From: Mesorhizobium loti
GTDB taxonomy: Bacteria > Pseudomonadota > Alphaproteobacteria > Rhizobiales > Rhizobiaceae
Direction: 5' to 3'
Length of the DNA: 64,000 bases
Assembly: GCF_003148495.1 (NCBI RefSeq)
Contig: NZ_QGGH01000001.1
Span: 1,508,347-1,572,346 of the forward strand
The position numbers and the translations under genes are program-made. Each line of letters starts with the position of its first letter. Position 1 is the first letter of the stretch. The notes beneath the pieces are model-generated. The model was not told the origin of the DNA and did no database searches. It saw only the letters and a list, made by a program, of their open reading frames with translations. Below are positions 50,966-60,379 of this stretch, piece by piece.

Positions 50966-52105
50966 TCACCCCAGAATGATCTGGATCGCCTTGTCGACTA
51001 CCGGATGCAGCCCACTCGCCTGGAAGGACAGCCGGTTGCCGGAGCCGACATTGCTGGTCATGGCGATGGTCAGGCTCGACTCCGGATCGTGCAGCATGAC
51101 GGCGACGTAGCCGGGGATGCTGCCCTGGTGGCCGTAGAAGGCGCGGTCGGCGTAGGCGCTCTGGAACATGCCGGCGCCCGTTTCGCGCATGCGTGTGCCG
51201 GGGAAACTTGCCGGCACGCGGTGTTCGAACATCCCGGAGAAGAATGGCGGCGACAGCAGTTTGCCGGAGAACAGGCCGCGTATGAAGCTCACCATGTCGG
51301 ACGGCGTCGACACCATGTCGCCGCAGCCATAGGCGGCGCCGAACGGGAAGGAATCCGAAGAATCCTGCAACGCATCGGAGTAGGGCAGCACGCCGTCCAT
51401 GCGCCACATCTCGCCGCCCGAGGCGATGTCGGTGGGCGCGTTCGCCGCCGGCGGCGGCCGGTGGTAGTAGCCGCGCACCATCGATTTTTCCGGGAAGGCT
51501 TCGGTGGCCGGCGACCAGGTATTCTCCAGGCCGAGCGGCTGCAGCACCGCGCTTCTGACATAGCCGCCCAGCGACTGGCCAGAGACGGCCTCGATCACCA
51601 TGCCGGCCAGCACATAGCCGGTGTTGTTGTAGACGGCGGGTCCGCCCGGTGCCTTCTGCTTGTCGGAGGCGAAGGCGATGTCGACCAGCTGTTGCGGCGT
51701 CCATTGCCGGCTTGGGTCCATCGGAATGTAATATTCGAACTCCGGCAGGCCGCTGCGGTGGTTGATCAGCTGGCGCGCCGAAATCTCCTTGGCGCCCGGC
51801 AGGTCGGGAAACCAGGAGGCGATCGGCGCGCCGAGGTCGAGCTTGCCGTCCTGGGCGAGCTTGACCAGGGCGGCGGCAACGAAGGTCTTGGTGCAACTGC
51901 CGATCTTGAACAGCCGGTCGGGCGAGACGGCAACGTCATGTTCCCGATCGGCGAGGCCGGCGGTGACGGCAGTTGGCGTCGCGCCGTTCAGCGCGTAGGC
52001 AAGCGAGGCGCCCACCGCGCCGTCGGTGAGATAGGTCTTGAGGAGGGCGTTCAGGTCTTCACGCATGGATTCTGCTTTCGCCTCTAAATCGCTGGTTTTA
52101 TACAT
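50966..52105 (-). CDS. Serine hydrolase, class C beta-lactamase/EstB-like family
   Basis: A 379-residue protein with the penicillin-recognising fold motifs: Ser70-x-x-Lys73 in GSCTKTF, Tyr159-Asn-Asn161 and a late YGHQGSIPG in the place of KTG. Members are esterases, D-aminopeptidases or lactamases. No signal peptide is evident, so it is probably cytoplasmic. It lies downstream of a peptide-binding-protein gene on the same strand, so a D-amino-acid peptidase role is possible. The start has a weak Shine-Dalgarno. Confidence 0.87.
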   Translation of the reverse strand: MYKTSDLEAKAESMREDLNALLKTYLTDGAVGASLAYALNGATPTAVTAGLADREHDVAVSPDRLFKIGSCTKTFVAAALVKLAQDGKLDLGAPIASWFPDLPGAKEISARQLINHRSGLPEFEYYIPMDPSRQWTPQQLVDIAFASDKQKAPGGPAVYNNTGYVLAGMVIEAVSGQSLGGYVRSAVLQPLGLENTWSPATEAFPEKSMVRGYYHRPPPAANAPTDIASGGEMWRMDGVLPYSDALQDSSDSFPFGAAYGCGDMVSTPSDMVSFIRGLFSGKLLSPPFFSGMFEHRVPASFPGTRMRETGAGMFQSAYADRAFYGHQGSIPGYVAVMLHDPESSLTIAMTSNVGSGNRLSFQASGLHPVVDKAIQIILG

Positions 52106-52150
52106 GTTGGTGCACCCTCGGGTCGAGCCCGAGGGCAGGGTCGCCAAGCT

Positions 52151-53755
52151 TCACTCCGCCATATCGACCGCAGCAAAGTTCTGCCGGCCGAAGGGGTCGA
52201 GCACGTAGTTGAGCACGCCCTTGCGGATCGGGATCGCCACCACCGAATGGGCGATCGGCGCCACCGGCACCTCGATTTTGAGGATCGCCTGCGCCCTGGC
52301 GTAGATGTCGGCGCGTTGCTTGGGGTCGGCGGCGACGCGGCCGTCCTGCAGCAGCTTCTCGAAGGCCGGATCGCACCAGCGCGAGCGGTTGGAACCGCCC
52401 TTCACGCCGTCGCAGGAGAGCAGATAGCTCAGCATGTTGTCGGGGTCGCCATTGTCACTGCTACCACCAAGCAGGTAGGCGTCCTGCTCTCCCGCCGCGG
52501 TGCGCTTGAGGTATTCGCCCCATTCGAAGCTGACGATCTCGGCCTTGACGCCGATTTTTGCCCAGTCGGCCTGGATCATCTCGGCCATACGCTTGGCGTT
52601 GGGGTTGTAGGGTCGCGACACCGGCATCGCCCACAGGCTGATTTTCAGGTCGCTCTCGTGGCCGGCTTCCTTCAGCAGTTTCTTGGCGCCGTCCGGATCA
52701 TAGTCGATGCCGGCGTCGGTGACGGCGCCGATCTGCGCCGGCGGCACGACGCTGCCAGCGACCGTGCCGGCGCCGGCATAGACGCCGTCGACGATCGCCT
52801 TGCGGTCAATGGCCTTGGCCAGCGCCATGCGCACACGGACATCGCCAAGTGGCTGGTGCTCGACATTGAAGCCGAGAATGCCGATGTTCTGGCCCTTGAG
52901 GTCGAGCACGGTGATATTGGGGTCGGTGCGCAAATCGGCGACGGCGCTTGGCGGCGGCGGGGCGGCGACCTGGCACTCATTGGCCTTGAGGCGCTCGACG
53001 CGCGTGGTCGGCTCGGGCGTGATGGCGAAGACCAGCGTGTCGATCTTCGGTGCGCCGCGCCAGTAGTCCTTGTTGGCGGCGTAGCGGACTTGGCTGTCAG
53101 GGACATAAGCCTGCAGCACGAACGGGCCGGTGCCGACCGGTTCAGAGTCGATCAGTTCCGGCGTGCCGGCGGCCACCATCTTCTCGGTCTGCTCCAGCGA
53201 CAGGATGGAGAGATAGTCGAGCGCAATGCCGGGCAGGAAGGTGACGTTGGCCGCTGTCAGGGTGAAGCGCACCGTGTAATCGTCGACCTTGTCGACCTTT
53301 TCGATCAGCGTGCCCATGCCCAGCGCATTGAAGTACTCGTAAGCGCCGCCGCCGAGCTTGTGGTAGGGATTGTTGGCGTCTCGCTGACGGTTGAAGGTGT
53401 AGAGCACGTCGTCGGCGTTGAAATCGCGCGAGGGCGTGAAATGGTCGTTCGACTGGAATTTCACGCCGTGCCTGAGATGGAAGGTGTAGGTCTTGCCATC
53501 GGCTGAGACATCCCAGCTTTCGGCCAGCGCCGGACCGACTTCGGTCGTGCCCGGCTTGAACTCGACCAGCCGGTTGAAAATCGTCTTGGCGGCGGCGTCC
53601 ATGGTGGAATCGGCGATGCCTATCGCCGGGTTGAAGGTCTCGGGATTGGCTTCCGAGCAATAGACCAGGGTTTTGGCGTAGGCCTGCCCGCCGAGAAGGA
53701 CGGATGAGGCCAGCAGGGACGAGGTAAGGACTGCGCGCAGAACGGTGGATTTCAT
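52151..53755 (-). CDS. ABC transporter substrate-binding protein (DppA-like, SBP family 5)
   Basis: A 534-residue peptide-type binding protein with a signal peptide ending near AYAKT. It has LVYCSEANPETFNP at the mature start, a TYTFHLRHGVKFQ segment, GTGPFVLQAYVPDS and CQVAAPPPPS. AGGAG lies upstream of the ATG. No Dpp permease or ATPase genes are next to it, so it is an orphan binding protein or uses a transporter coded elsewhere. Confidence 0.92.
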   Translation of the reverse strand: MKSTVLRAVLTSSLLASSVLLGGQAYAKTLVYCSEANPETFNPAIGIADSTMDAAAKTIFNRLVEFKPGTTEVGPALAESWDVSADGKTYTFHLRHGVKFQSNDHFTPSRDFNADDVLYTFNRQRDANNPYHKLGGGAYEYFNALGMGTLIEKVDKVDDYTVRFTLTAANVTFLPGIALDYLSILSLEQTEKMVAAGTPELIDSEPVGTGPFVLQAYVPDSQVRYAANKDYWRGAPKIDTLVFAITPEPTTRVERLKANECQVAAPPPPSAVADLRTDPNITVLDLKGQNIGILGFNVEHQPLGDVRVRMALAKAIDRKAIVDGVYAGAGTVAGSVVPPAQIGAVTDAGIDYDPDGAKKLLKEAGHESDLKISLWAMPVSRPYNPNAKRMAEMIQADWAKIGVKAEIVSFEWGEYLKRTAAGEQDAYLLGGSSDNGDPDNMLSYLLSCDGVKGGSNRSRWCDPAFEKLLQDGRVAADPKQRADIYARAQAILKIEVPVAPIAHSVVAIPIRKGVLNYVLDPFGRQNFAAVDMAE

Positions 53756-53810
53756 CGCAAACGCTCCTGATGACACGTTACGGGTTGAGGGAAGGGCAGG
53801 CCGGTGAACT

Positions 53811-54944
53811 TCATGGTGTCGCCGCCTCGGTGATGAAGCGATCGGGAGCTAGCGCCGCAGAAGTGACGCCGCGTGCCGCGAGATCGTCGGGCAGGGGCTG
53901 GCCGCGCAACAGCGCCGAACCCAGCCGCGCGAGCGTCAGCGACACCTGGAAACCGTAGCCGCCCTGACCGCCGAGCCAGAAGAAGCCGGGCAGCCGCGTG
54001 TCGAAACCGACGACCGGCGTGCGATCGGGCGAAAAGGTGCGCAGGCCCGCCCAGGGCGTCGACGGACGGCCGATGCGCAGCGATGTCGCCTGTTCGATGC
54101 GGTCGACTGCGATGGCGACGTCGATGTCTTCCGGATAGGCATCGCAGGGTTCGGAATCGGTTTCGTCGGCGAGCGAGCCGATCAGCCTGCCGGCATCGGG
54201 CTTGAAGTAGAACTGTTCGTGCAAGTCGACCACCAGCGGCCAGGTGCTGATGTCCGTGCCAGCGGGCGGATCGAACAAGAAGGCGGTGCGGCGCTTGGGC
54301 CGGAAGCCCAGGGCGGAGAGGCCAGCCAGGCCGGCGACGACATCGACCCAAGCGCCCGCAGCGTTGACGACGATATCGGCCTGGTAGGCGCCGGCACTGG
54401 TGGTGACGCTGAAGCCGGCTGCCGTGCGCGCGATCTCACGAACCTCTTCGCCGGCGCGGATCACGCCGCCGCCCGTCTTGAGTGTGGAGGCCGAAGCCGC
54501 CAGCATCTTGGCCGTGTCGACATCCAGCGCGCCGGGTTCATGCACGCCGCCGCAGGTGGTTGCCGTGGCGATGACCGGCACCAGTGCGGTGACTTCCGTA
54601 GCCGACAAGCGCCGCACGCTGGGCACCAGCGCCTGCATCTCCGCCGCCATGCGGTCGACGGCAGCATTGTCCTCGACGCCGCCGACATGCAGCGCGCCGC
54701 GCCGGTGCGCGGCAAAGCCGCCGTCGACGATTTGCGGCCGGCTGGCCAGCGACAGCGCCCGCACCAGCGCATTGCCGTAGGTTTCAGAAAACAGCGCCGC
54801 CGAGCGGCCGCTGGCGTGGTAGCCGAGATGCGGCTCGCGCTCGATCACGATGACCTCGGCCCAGGGCTGCACGGCCGCCGCCAGCGAGAGGCCGGCAATG
54901 CCGCCGCCGATGACGACGACTTTTTGGGGAGACTTCGACTGCAT
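53811..54944 (-). CDS. FAD-dependent amine/D-amino acid oxidase family protein
   Basis: A 377-residue DAO-family protein with the N-terminal dinucleotide motif VVVIGGGIAGLSLA, the GYHASGRSAALFSETYG flavin loop, VVNAAGAWVD and a C-terminal WLGGQGGYGFQVS. Members oxidise glycine, sarcosine, D-amino acids or N-methylated compounds. It is divergent from an XRE-cupin regulator and follows no obvious electron-transfer partner. Confidence 0.9.
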   Translation of the reverse strand: MQSKSPQKVVVIGGGIAGLSLAAAVQPWAEVIVIEREPHLGYHASGRSAALFSETYGNALVRALSLASRPQIVDGGFAAHRRGALHVGGVEDNAAVDRMAAEMQALVPSVRRLSATEVTALVPVIATATTCGGVHEPGALDVDTAKMLAASASTLKTGGGVIRAGEEVREIARTAAGFSVTTSAGAYQADIVVNAAGAWVDVVAGLAGLSALGFRPKRRTAFLFDPPAGTDISTWPLVVDLHEQFYFKPDAGRLIGSLADETDSEPCDAYPEDIDVAIAVDRIEQATSLRIGRPSTPWAGLRTFSPDRTPVVGFDTRLPGFFWLGGQGGYGFQVSLTLARLGSALLRGQPLPDDLAARGVTSAALAPDRFITEAATP

Positions 54945-55081
54945 CCTCTAGGGGTAGAAATAATTTCGTATCCAGTCAATAATTAGCGTATAAGAAAATT
55001 GTTGATGTTGTTGATGGCAGCAGGGAGTTGGACTACCTAGGAATGACAGGCGGCTCGATGGGCCGCGCAACGGAGCTGACG

Positions 55082-55699
55082 ATGTCGGAGCAACCGAACC
55101 TCGGTGATTGCCTGCGCGGCTTGAGGAAGACGCATGGCTGGACCTTGCAGGAGGTCAGCACGCTGACCGGCGTCGCGGTGTCGACGCTGTCCAAGGTCGA
55201 GAACGACCAGATGTCGCTGAGCTACGACAAGCTGCTGCAGATCTGCGAGGGGCTGGGCATCCATGTCACCGAACTGCTCAGCGGCGACCGCAAGCAGCCG
55301 TCCGCGCGCACCCGTCGTTCGGTGACCTCACAGTCCAACACGCTGCGCCAGCTGACCCGCAACTATGATTACCGCTATCTGGCGACCGACCTTGTGCGCA
55401 AGCGCATGGTGCCGATCCACGCCTTTGCGCGCGCCCGCACGCCGCAGGAGTTCGGCGCGCTGACCAGGCATGCTGGCGAGGAATTCCTGATCGTGCTCAA
55501 GGGCGAGATCGAATTGCACACCGACCAGTATGCGCCGGTGCGGCTGAAACAGGGCGAAAGCGTCTACATCGATTCCACCATGGGCCATGCCTATTTGTCG
55601 GTGGGCGAAGGCGACGCTGAGATGCTGTGCGTCTGCTCGGGCGACGAGCCGGATATGGAGGGCACGCTGCTGAGTGTGCTGGAGACGGTGGAGGGGTAG
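55082..55699 (+). CDS. XRE family regulator with cupin domain
   Basis: A 205-residue protein with an N-terminal XRE HTH (LRKTHGWTLQEVSTLTGVAVSTLSKVENDQ) and a C-terminal cupin_2 sensor (HAGEEFLIVLKGEIELHTD, MGHAYLSVG). GGAG is well placed before the ATG at 55082; an upstream ATG at 55043 is less supported. Such proteins often regulate amino-acid or polyamine oxidation. It is divergent from the FAD oxidase. Confidence 0.9.
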   Translation: MSEQPNLGDCLRGLRKTHGWTLQEVSTLTGVAVSTLSKVENDQMSLSYDKLLQICEGLGIHVTELLSGDRKQPSARTRRSVTSQSNTLRQLTRNYDYRYLATDLVRKRMVPIHAFARARTPQEFGALTRHAGEEFLIVLKGEIELHTDQYAPVRLKQGESVYIDSTMGHAYLSVGEGDAEMLCVCSGDEPDMEGTLLSVLETVEG

Positions 55700-55752
55700 G
55701 GGCTGGCCCTGACTTCCCGACATTTGCGCCGCCCCATCTGGCTGCCGCCATC

Positions 55753-55774
55753 TTCTCCCCGTGAACGGGGAGAA
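55753..55774. terminator. Hairpin between convergent regulator and cyclodeaminase-like genes
   Basis: TTCTCCCCGT (55753-55762) pairs perfectly with ACGGGGAGAA (55765-55774). It shares the TCTCCCC/GGGGAGA core with the mosaic repeats at 7701 and 10449 but is only a fragment. It lies between two convergent genes. Confidence 0.6.
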
Positions 55775-55828
55775 ATGCCCGGCAGGGCAATGCGGGGCAG
55801 CGCTGGCTTCAACAATCAGGCGGCTCCA

Positions 55829-56824
55829 CTAAAGCACAACAGCCCGCCCCAATCCCCGCCGAACCGCCTCGCGATAGGCGAGGTCGGCTGCCACCATGTC
55901 CTCCATGGCGACGCCCATGGCCTTGTAGACGGTGACCTGATCGGTGCTGACGCGTCCCGGCCGCAGCCCGAGCAGCATGTCGCCGAGCTCGGTTCCGTTT
56001 TTCGGGTCAATGCCCGCCAGTTCGCAGGAACCGACCGGCGTCGCGACAAAGGCCTCCCTGGTCTCGACGAACAGGCTGGCCTTGCCGATAAGCTCGACCG
56101 GCAACTCGCCGCCGGGCGGGGCGACGCCGACCGATGAGACGTGGGTGCCGGGCCGCACCCAGTCGGCCGAGATCACGGGCTGGTAGGAATGCGTGGCAAG
56201 GCAGACGACGTCAGACGAGCGCACCGCGGCCTCGATATCGGCGACTGCAACGACACCCGGATGCCCAGCGGCAAGTGCTTGCGCATCTGAAAACTCCTTC
56301 GAGACGACGCGGATTTCGGCGAAGTCGCGCACCAGCGGCAGAAGATGCAGATGCTGGCCGGCCTGCACGCCGGCCCCGACCACCGTCGCGACCTTGGCGT
56401 CGCGGCGGGCGAGTTCACGCACCGAGAGCACGGCGGAGCCGGAGGTGCGCACGGCGGTGATATAGGTGCCATCCATGACGCAGACCGGCATGCCCGTCCC
56501 AGGGTCGAACAGATGGATGGTGGCGAGGTGGCTGGGGATGCCTTTGGCGATGTTGCCCTCGAAGACGTTGACGATCTTCACCGTAAGATGCATGCCCGCC
56601 GTCCAGGCAGGCATCGCCAGCGAATAGCCGGCCTGCGGAATGTCGAGCTGCGGCCGTGCCGGATTGACGACCTTGCCGCCGGACAGCGCCTTGAAGCCGC
56701 CGGCGAGCGCGTCGAGAAGCTGGCGCAGGTCGATGCAGGTTTTCACCTCGGCCTCGCTCAGGATGAGCACGGGCGCGTCGCCCTTGGCCTGGGCGCTGCG
56801 GGAGGTCGATAGAACCGATGTCAT
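55829..56824 (-). CDS. Ornithine cyclodeaminase/mu-crystallin family protein
   Basis: A 331-residue protein with the family NAD motif VVGAGVQAGQHLHLL, upstream PQLDIPQAGYSLAMPAW and the VSSVGVAPPGGELPVEL, ELAGIDPKNGTELGD segments. The family covers ornithine cyclodeaminase, alanine dehydrogenase and ketimine reductase. It is divergent from an Lrp-type regulator. The exact reaction is open. Confidence 0.9.
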   Translation of the reverse strand: MTSVLSTSRSAQAKGDAPVLILSEAEVKTCIDLRQLLDALAGGFKALSGGKVVNPARPQLDIPQAGYSLAMPAWTAGMHLTVKIVNVFEGNIAKGIPSHLATIHLFDPGTGMPVCVMDGTYITAVRTSGSAVLSVRELARRDAKVATVVGAGVQAGQHLHLLPLVRDFAEIRVVSKEFSDAQALAAGHPGVVAVADIEAAVRSSDVVCLATHSYQPVISADWVRPGTHVSSVGVAPPGGELPVELIGKASLFVETREAFVATPVGSCELAGIDPKNGTELGDMLLGLRPGRVSTDQVTVYKAMGVAMEDMVAADLAYREAVRRGLGRAVVL

Positions 56825-56951
56825 GGGATCCGCTTTCGTTGTCTGTTGCACGACAACGGTATTGCGATCCATCTGCGTGATGAAATATATTGTTTTCGCT
56901 ATTTTAGCGTGACTATCACGCTTATTCCGGTTCAGAAGTGTGAATCCTGAA

Positions 56952-57422
56952 ATGAACGATCTCGACCGCATCGACCGCATCGACCGCTCGCTGCTGCGTT
57001 TGTTGCAGGAGGACGGCCGCCGCACGACGCTCGATCTGGCACGGCGGGTCGGCCTGTCGCCGACCGGAGCGGCGCAGCGGGTCAAGCGGCTGTTCGCCGA
57101 AGGGTTCATCCGCGCGGTGCGCGCTGTGCTCGATCCGGCCAAAATCGGACAGGCGCAACTCGTCTTCATCGAAGTGCGGCTCGACCACACCGCGCCGCAT
57201 GTCTTCGACCGCTTCGCCGAGGCGGTTCTGCGGGCTCCGGAGATCATCGAGTGCCACATGGTGGTCGGCGGCTTCGACTATCTGGTCAAGGCGCGCATCG
57301 CCGACATGGCGATGTTCCAGGATTTTCTGCAGCGCGTCATCCTGCCGCTGCCCGGGGTGCGGGAAACGCACACCTACGCCTCGATCGCCAATGTGAAGCC
57401 CGACGCCTTGCTGCCGATCTAG
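56952..57422 (+). CDS. Lrp/AsnC family transcriptional regulator
   Basis: A 156-residue regulator with an AsnC HTH (RSLLRLLQEDGRRTTLDLA, RRVGLSPTGAAQRVKRL) and a RAM ligand domain (ECHMVVGGFDYLVKARIADM, LPGVRETHTYASI). It is divergent from the ornithine-cyclodeaminase-like gene and its likely target. Start uncertain: an in-frame GTG lies four codons upstream. Its stop shares CTAG with the stop of the convergent LysR gene. Confidence 0.92.
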   Translation: MNDLDRIDRIDRSLLRLLQEDGRRTTLDLARRVGLSPTGAAQRVKRLFAEGFIRAVRAVLDPAKIGQAQLVFIEVRLDHTAPHVFDRFAEAVLRAPEIIECHMVVGGFDYLVKARIADMAMFQDFLQRVILPLPGVRETHTYASIANVKPDALLPI

Positions 57423-58318
57423 ACCGGCGGCCTTTCTCCGGCATCGAGCAGCCACTGCCGCACGGCCTGCGTCGGCTCGGGATGGCGCTGCTTTCTCGGC
57501 ATCACGACATAAAAATCCTGCGTGCCGCGCATTTCACCGCTGACCGGCTGAACCAGTCGGCCGGCGGCGAGGTCGGCGGCGACGAGAAAGCGGCTGGCCA
57601 GCGCTATGCCCTGGCCGGCGATGGCCGCGTCGATGGCGAGGCCCGTCTGGTTGAAGCGCATGCGTTTCAGCTCGGTCGTCATCTTCAGGCCGACTGCCTT
57701 TTCCATGAATTCCGGCCACAGATTGTGCGCATCGTGCAGCAGGACGTGATGCTGGATTTCGGTGGCCGCGATCTCGGCCGTGCCGTGTGGCAGCAGGGCC
57801 GAGCTGCAGACGGCGATGATCTGTTGGGGAAACAACAGGTCGACCATCAGGCCGGCGCCGAAGGGCGGCCGGCCTTGCCGCACCGCGATGTCGACACCGT
57901 CGACCTGGAAGCTCGACAGGCTCTCGCTGGCCAGCACGCGCAGGTCGACCAGCGGATTGTAAGTCACAAAATCCTGCAGCCTGGGGATCAGCCATTTGGT
58001 GGCGAAGGTCGGCGTCACGCTGATCGTCAGCCGCGCCGGTTCGGGACGAAGCAGCAGCGTCGCCTCCGAGATCAGGTCGAAGGCGCGGCGGATGTTGGGG
58101 ACATAGGCGCGGCCCTCATCGGTCAGCGCCAGCCCGCGCGGCAGCCGCTCGAACAGCTTTGTGCCGAGATCGGCCTCCAGCCCGCGAATGTGCTGGGCGA
58201 CCGCCCCTTGCGTGACGTTCAGCTCTTCGGCCGCGATGCGGAAGTTGAGATGGCGCGCCGAGGCCTCGAAGGCGCGCAGCGCATTCAACGGCGGCAGGCT
58301 GAGGAAGGCTTCGGGCAT
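57419..58318 (-). CDS. LysR family regulator (GcvA-like)
   Basis: A 299-residue regulator with N-terminal HTH (LNALRAFEASARHLNFRIAA, LNVTQGAVAQHIRGLEADLG, KLFERLPRGLALTDEG) and a substrate domain with RLTISVTPTFATKWLIPRL that is typical of the GcvA subgroup. It is divergent from the SDR gene at 58446 and probably regulates it. Confidence 0.92.
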   Translation of the reverse strand: MPEAFLSLPPLNALRAFEASARHLNFRIAAEELNVTQGAVAQHIRGLEADLGTKLFERLPRGLALTDEGRAYVPNIRRAFDLISEATLLLRPEPARLTISVTPTFATKWLIPRLQDFVTYNPLVDLRVLASESLSSFQVDGVDIAVRQGRPPFGAGLMVDLLFPQQIIAVCSSALLPHGTAEIAATEIQHHVLLHDAHNLWPEFMEKAVGLKMTTELKRMRFNQTGLAIDAAIAGQGIALASRFLVAADLAAGRLVQPVSGEMRGTQDFYVVMPRKQRHPEPTQAVRQWLLDAGERPPV

Positions 58319-58445
58319 GCAGGAGTTTTTCTACAGGTTGATTTCAGGCATTCTGGTTCGAACCGGCAGGGAAAACCAGCTATATCAACGCTCAACTCCC
58401 GAAAACACCGCTTGCGGTGCCTGCCAACCCTGAGAGGAAAATCCA

Positions 58446-59150
58446 ATGAGTGTAGAAAAAGTAGCTGTGGTCGTGGCCGGCGGCAGCGGCATGGGTGCGG
58501 GGGCGGCGAAGCGGCTGGCGGCGGACGGCTTCAAGGTTGCCATCCTGTCGTCCTCGGGCAAGGGCGAGGCGCTGGCTGAGGAATTGGGCGGGCTCGGCGT
58601 CACCGGCTCGAACCAGTCGAACGACGATCTGCAGCGCCTGGTCGATTTGACGCTCGATCGCTATGGCCGCATCGACGTGCTGGTCAACAGCGGCGGCCAT
58701 GGGCCGCGCGCCCCGATCCTGGAAATCACCGACGAGCAATGGCACACCGGCATGGACGTCTACCTGCTCAACGTCATCCGGCCGGTGCGCATCGTGGCAC
58801 CGCAGATGGTCAAGCAGAAGGGCGGCGCCATCATCAACATCTCGACGGCCTGGGTGGTCGAGCCGAGCCCGATGTTCCCGACGTCCGCCGTGTTCCGCGC
58901 CGGCCTTGCCGCCTACACCAAGATCTTCGCCAACACCTATGCCGCCGACAATGTGCGCATGAACAATGTGCTGCCCGGCTGGATCGACAGCCTGCCGGCC
59001 ACCGAAGAACGCCGCGACAGCGTGCCGATGCAGCGCTACGGCACCTCGGAAGAGATCGCCGCGACCATCGCCTTCCTGGCGTCGGAAGGCGCCGGCTACA
59101 TCACCGGCCAGAACATTCGTGTCGACGGGGGCATCATCCGCGCTATTTGA
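58446..59150 (+). CDS. SDR family protein lacking the canonical Tyr-Lys pair
   Basis: A 234-residue SDR with cofactor motif VAGGSGMGAGAA (9-20), NSGG at 81-84, Ser133 and a C-terminal GYITGQNIRVDGG typical of the family. Where YxxxK is expected the sequence has Ser147-x3-Arg151 (SAVFR), so the usual catalytic base is missing. It may bind NAD(P) without classic dehydrogenase activity or use other residues. It is 50 bases upstream of a Gfo/Idh/MocA gene in the same direction. Confidence 0.87.
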   Translation: MSVEKVAVVVAGGSGMGAGAAKRLAADGFKVAILSSSGKGEALAEELGGLGVTGSNQSNDDLQRLVDLTLDRYGRIDVLVNSGGHGPRAPILEITDEQWHTGMDVYLLNVIRPVRIVAPQMVKQKGGAIINISTAWVVEPSPMFPTSAVFRAGLAAYTKIFANTYAADNVRMNNVLPGWIDSLPATEERRDSVPMQRYGTSEEIAATIAFLASEGAGYITGQNIRVDGGIIRAI

Positions 59151-59200
59151 GGGCGTCGGCCGAGAGGTCGATTCTGACCTCTCGGCTCAAGGAGCAAGAA

Positions 59201-60259
59201 ATGCGGCTTTTGATACTCGGCACCGGCTGGATGGCGCAGGAACATGCGCGGCGCTTCAGCGCCATCGAGGGCGTCGACATTGTCGGTGCCGTCGATGTCG
59301 ACCCGGCGCGCGTCGGCGAATATGCCGACAGCTTCAAGATCGCCAATCGCTTCACCTCGCTGGAGGCGGCGCTGGAATGGGGCGCTTTCGATGCGGTGGC
59401 CAATGTCACGCCGGACCGCATCCACCACCCGACCACCATGGCGCTGATTGCCGCCGGCAAGCCGGTGCTGTGCGAGAAGCCGCTGGCCGAAAATTTTGGC
59501 AAGGCCACCGAGATGGCTGACGCCGCTGAGGCCGCCGGCATCGTCAACATGGTGAACCTGACCTATCGCAATGTCGCCGCACTGCAAAAGGCCCGCCAGA
59601 TGGTGCAGGCGGGCGAAATCGGCACGGTCAGGCATGTCGAAGCGTCCTATCTGCAAAGCTGGCTGGTGTCGAAATTCTGGGGCGACTGGCGCACCGATCC
59701 GAAATGGCTGTGGCGGCTGTCGCGCGGCCACGGCTCGAATGGCGTGCTCGGCGATGTCGGCATCCACATCCTCGATTTCGCCAGTTACGGCGCCGCGCTC
59801 GACATCGACCATGTCTTCTGTCGTCTGCGCGCCTTCGACAAGGCGCCTGATAACCGCATCGGCGAATACGGGCTCGACGCCAATGACAGCTTCGCCATGA
59901 CGCTGGATTTTTCCAACGGTGCCTTCGGCGTGGTGCATGCCAGCCGCTGGGCATCAGGCCATCTCAACGAGCTGCGCCTGCGCATCTATGGCGATAAAGG
60001 CGGCATCGAGGTGGTGCACAATCTCGACGGCTCGGCGCTCAAGGCCTGCGTCGGCGAGAATGTCGAGAACGCCAAATGGGAAGAGCTCGACGCCGGCACG
60101 GTGGCGACCAACTACCAGCGTTTCGTCGATGCGGTGCGAACTGGCGTGCAGGCCGAACCGTCGTTCCGACACGCCGCTGAGTTGCAGAAGGTGCTCGATC
60201 TGGCCGTCGTCTCGGACGAGAAGCGTGCCGAGCTGCGGGCAAGTGCGGATACGCAGTAG
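59201..60259 (+). CDS. Gfo/Idh/MocA family oxidoreductase
   Basis: A 352-residue oxidoreductase with Rossmann motif ILGTGWMAQEHARRF, the CEKP Lys at 91-94, and GVLGDVGIHILDFASY with the likely catalytic Asp and His. AAGGAG lies seven bases before the ATG. It probably acts with the SDR upstream on a sugar or inositol derivative. No importer is adjacent. Confidence 0.92.
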   Translation: MRLLILGTGWMAQEHARRFSAIEGVDIVGAVDVDPARVGEYADSFKIANRFTSLEAALEWGAFDAVANVTPDRIHHPTTMALIAAGKPVLCEKPLAENFGKATEMADAAEAAGIVNMVNLTYRNVAALQKARQMVQAGEIGTVRHVEASYLQSWLVSKFWGDWRTDPKWLWRLSRGHGSNGVLGDVGIHILDFASYGAALDIDHVFCRLRAFDKAPDNRIGEYGLDANDSFAMTLDFSNGAFGVVHASRWASGHLNELRLRIYGDKGGIEVVHNLDGSALKACVGENVENAKWEELDAGTVATNYQRFVDAVRTGVQAEPSFRHAAELQKVLDLAVVSDEKRAELRASADTQ

Positions 60260-60379
60260 GCTTGGGTTCCGCGAGGCGCTGCCAATCTCGCGGCCAACGC
60301 GCAATTCTTTCAATCATTTCTTGAAATGAGGATTGGCCGTTTCGTGATTTGATGGCGTCGGAGAACAGGGGAGACGCCA

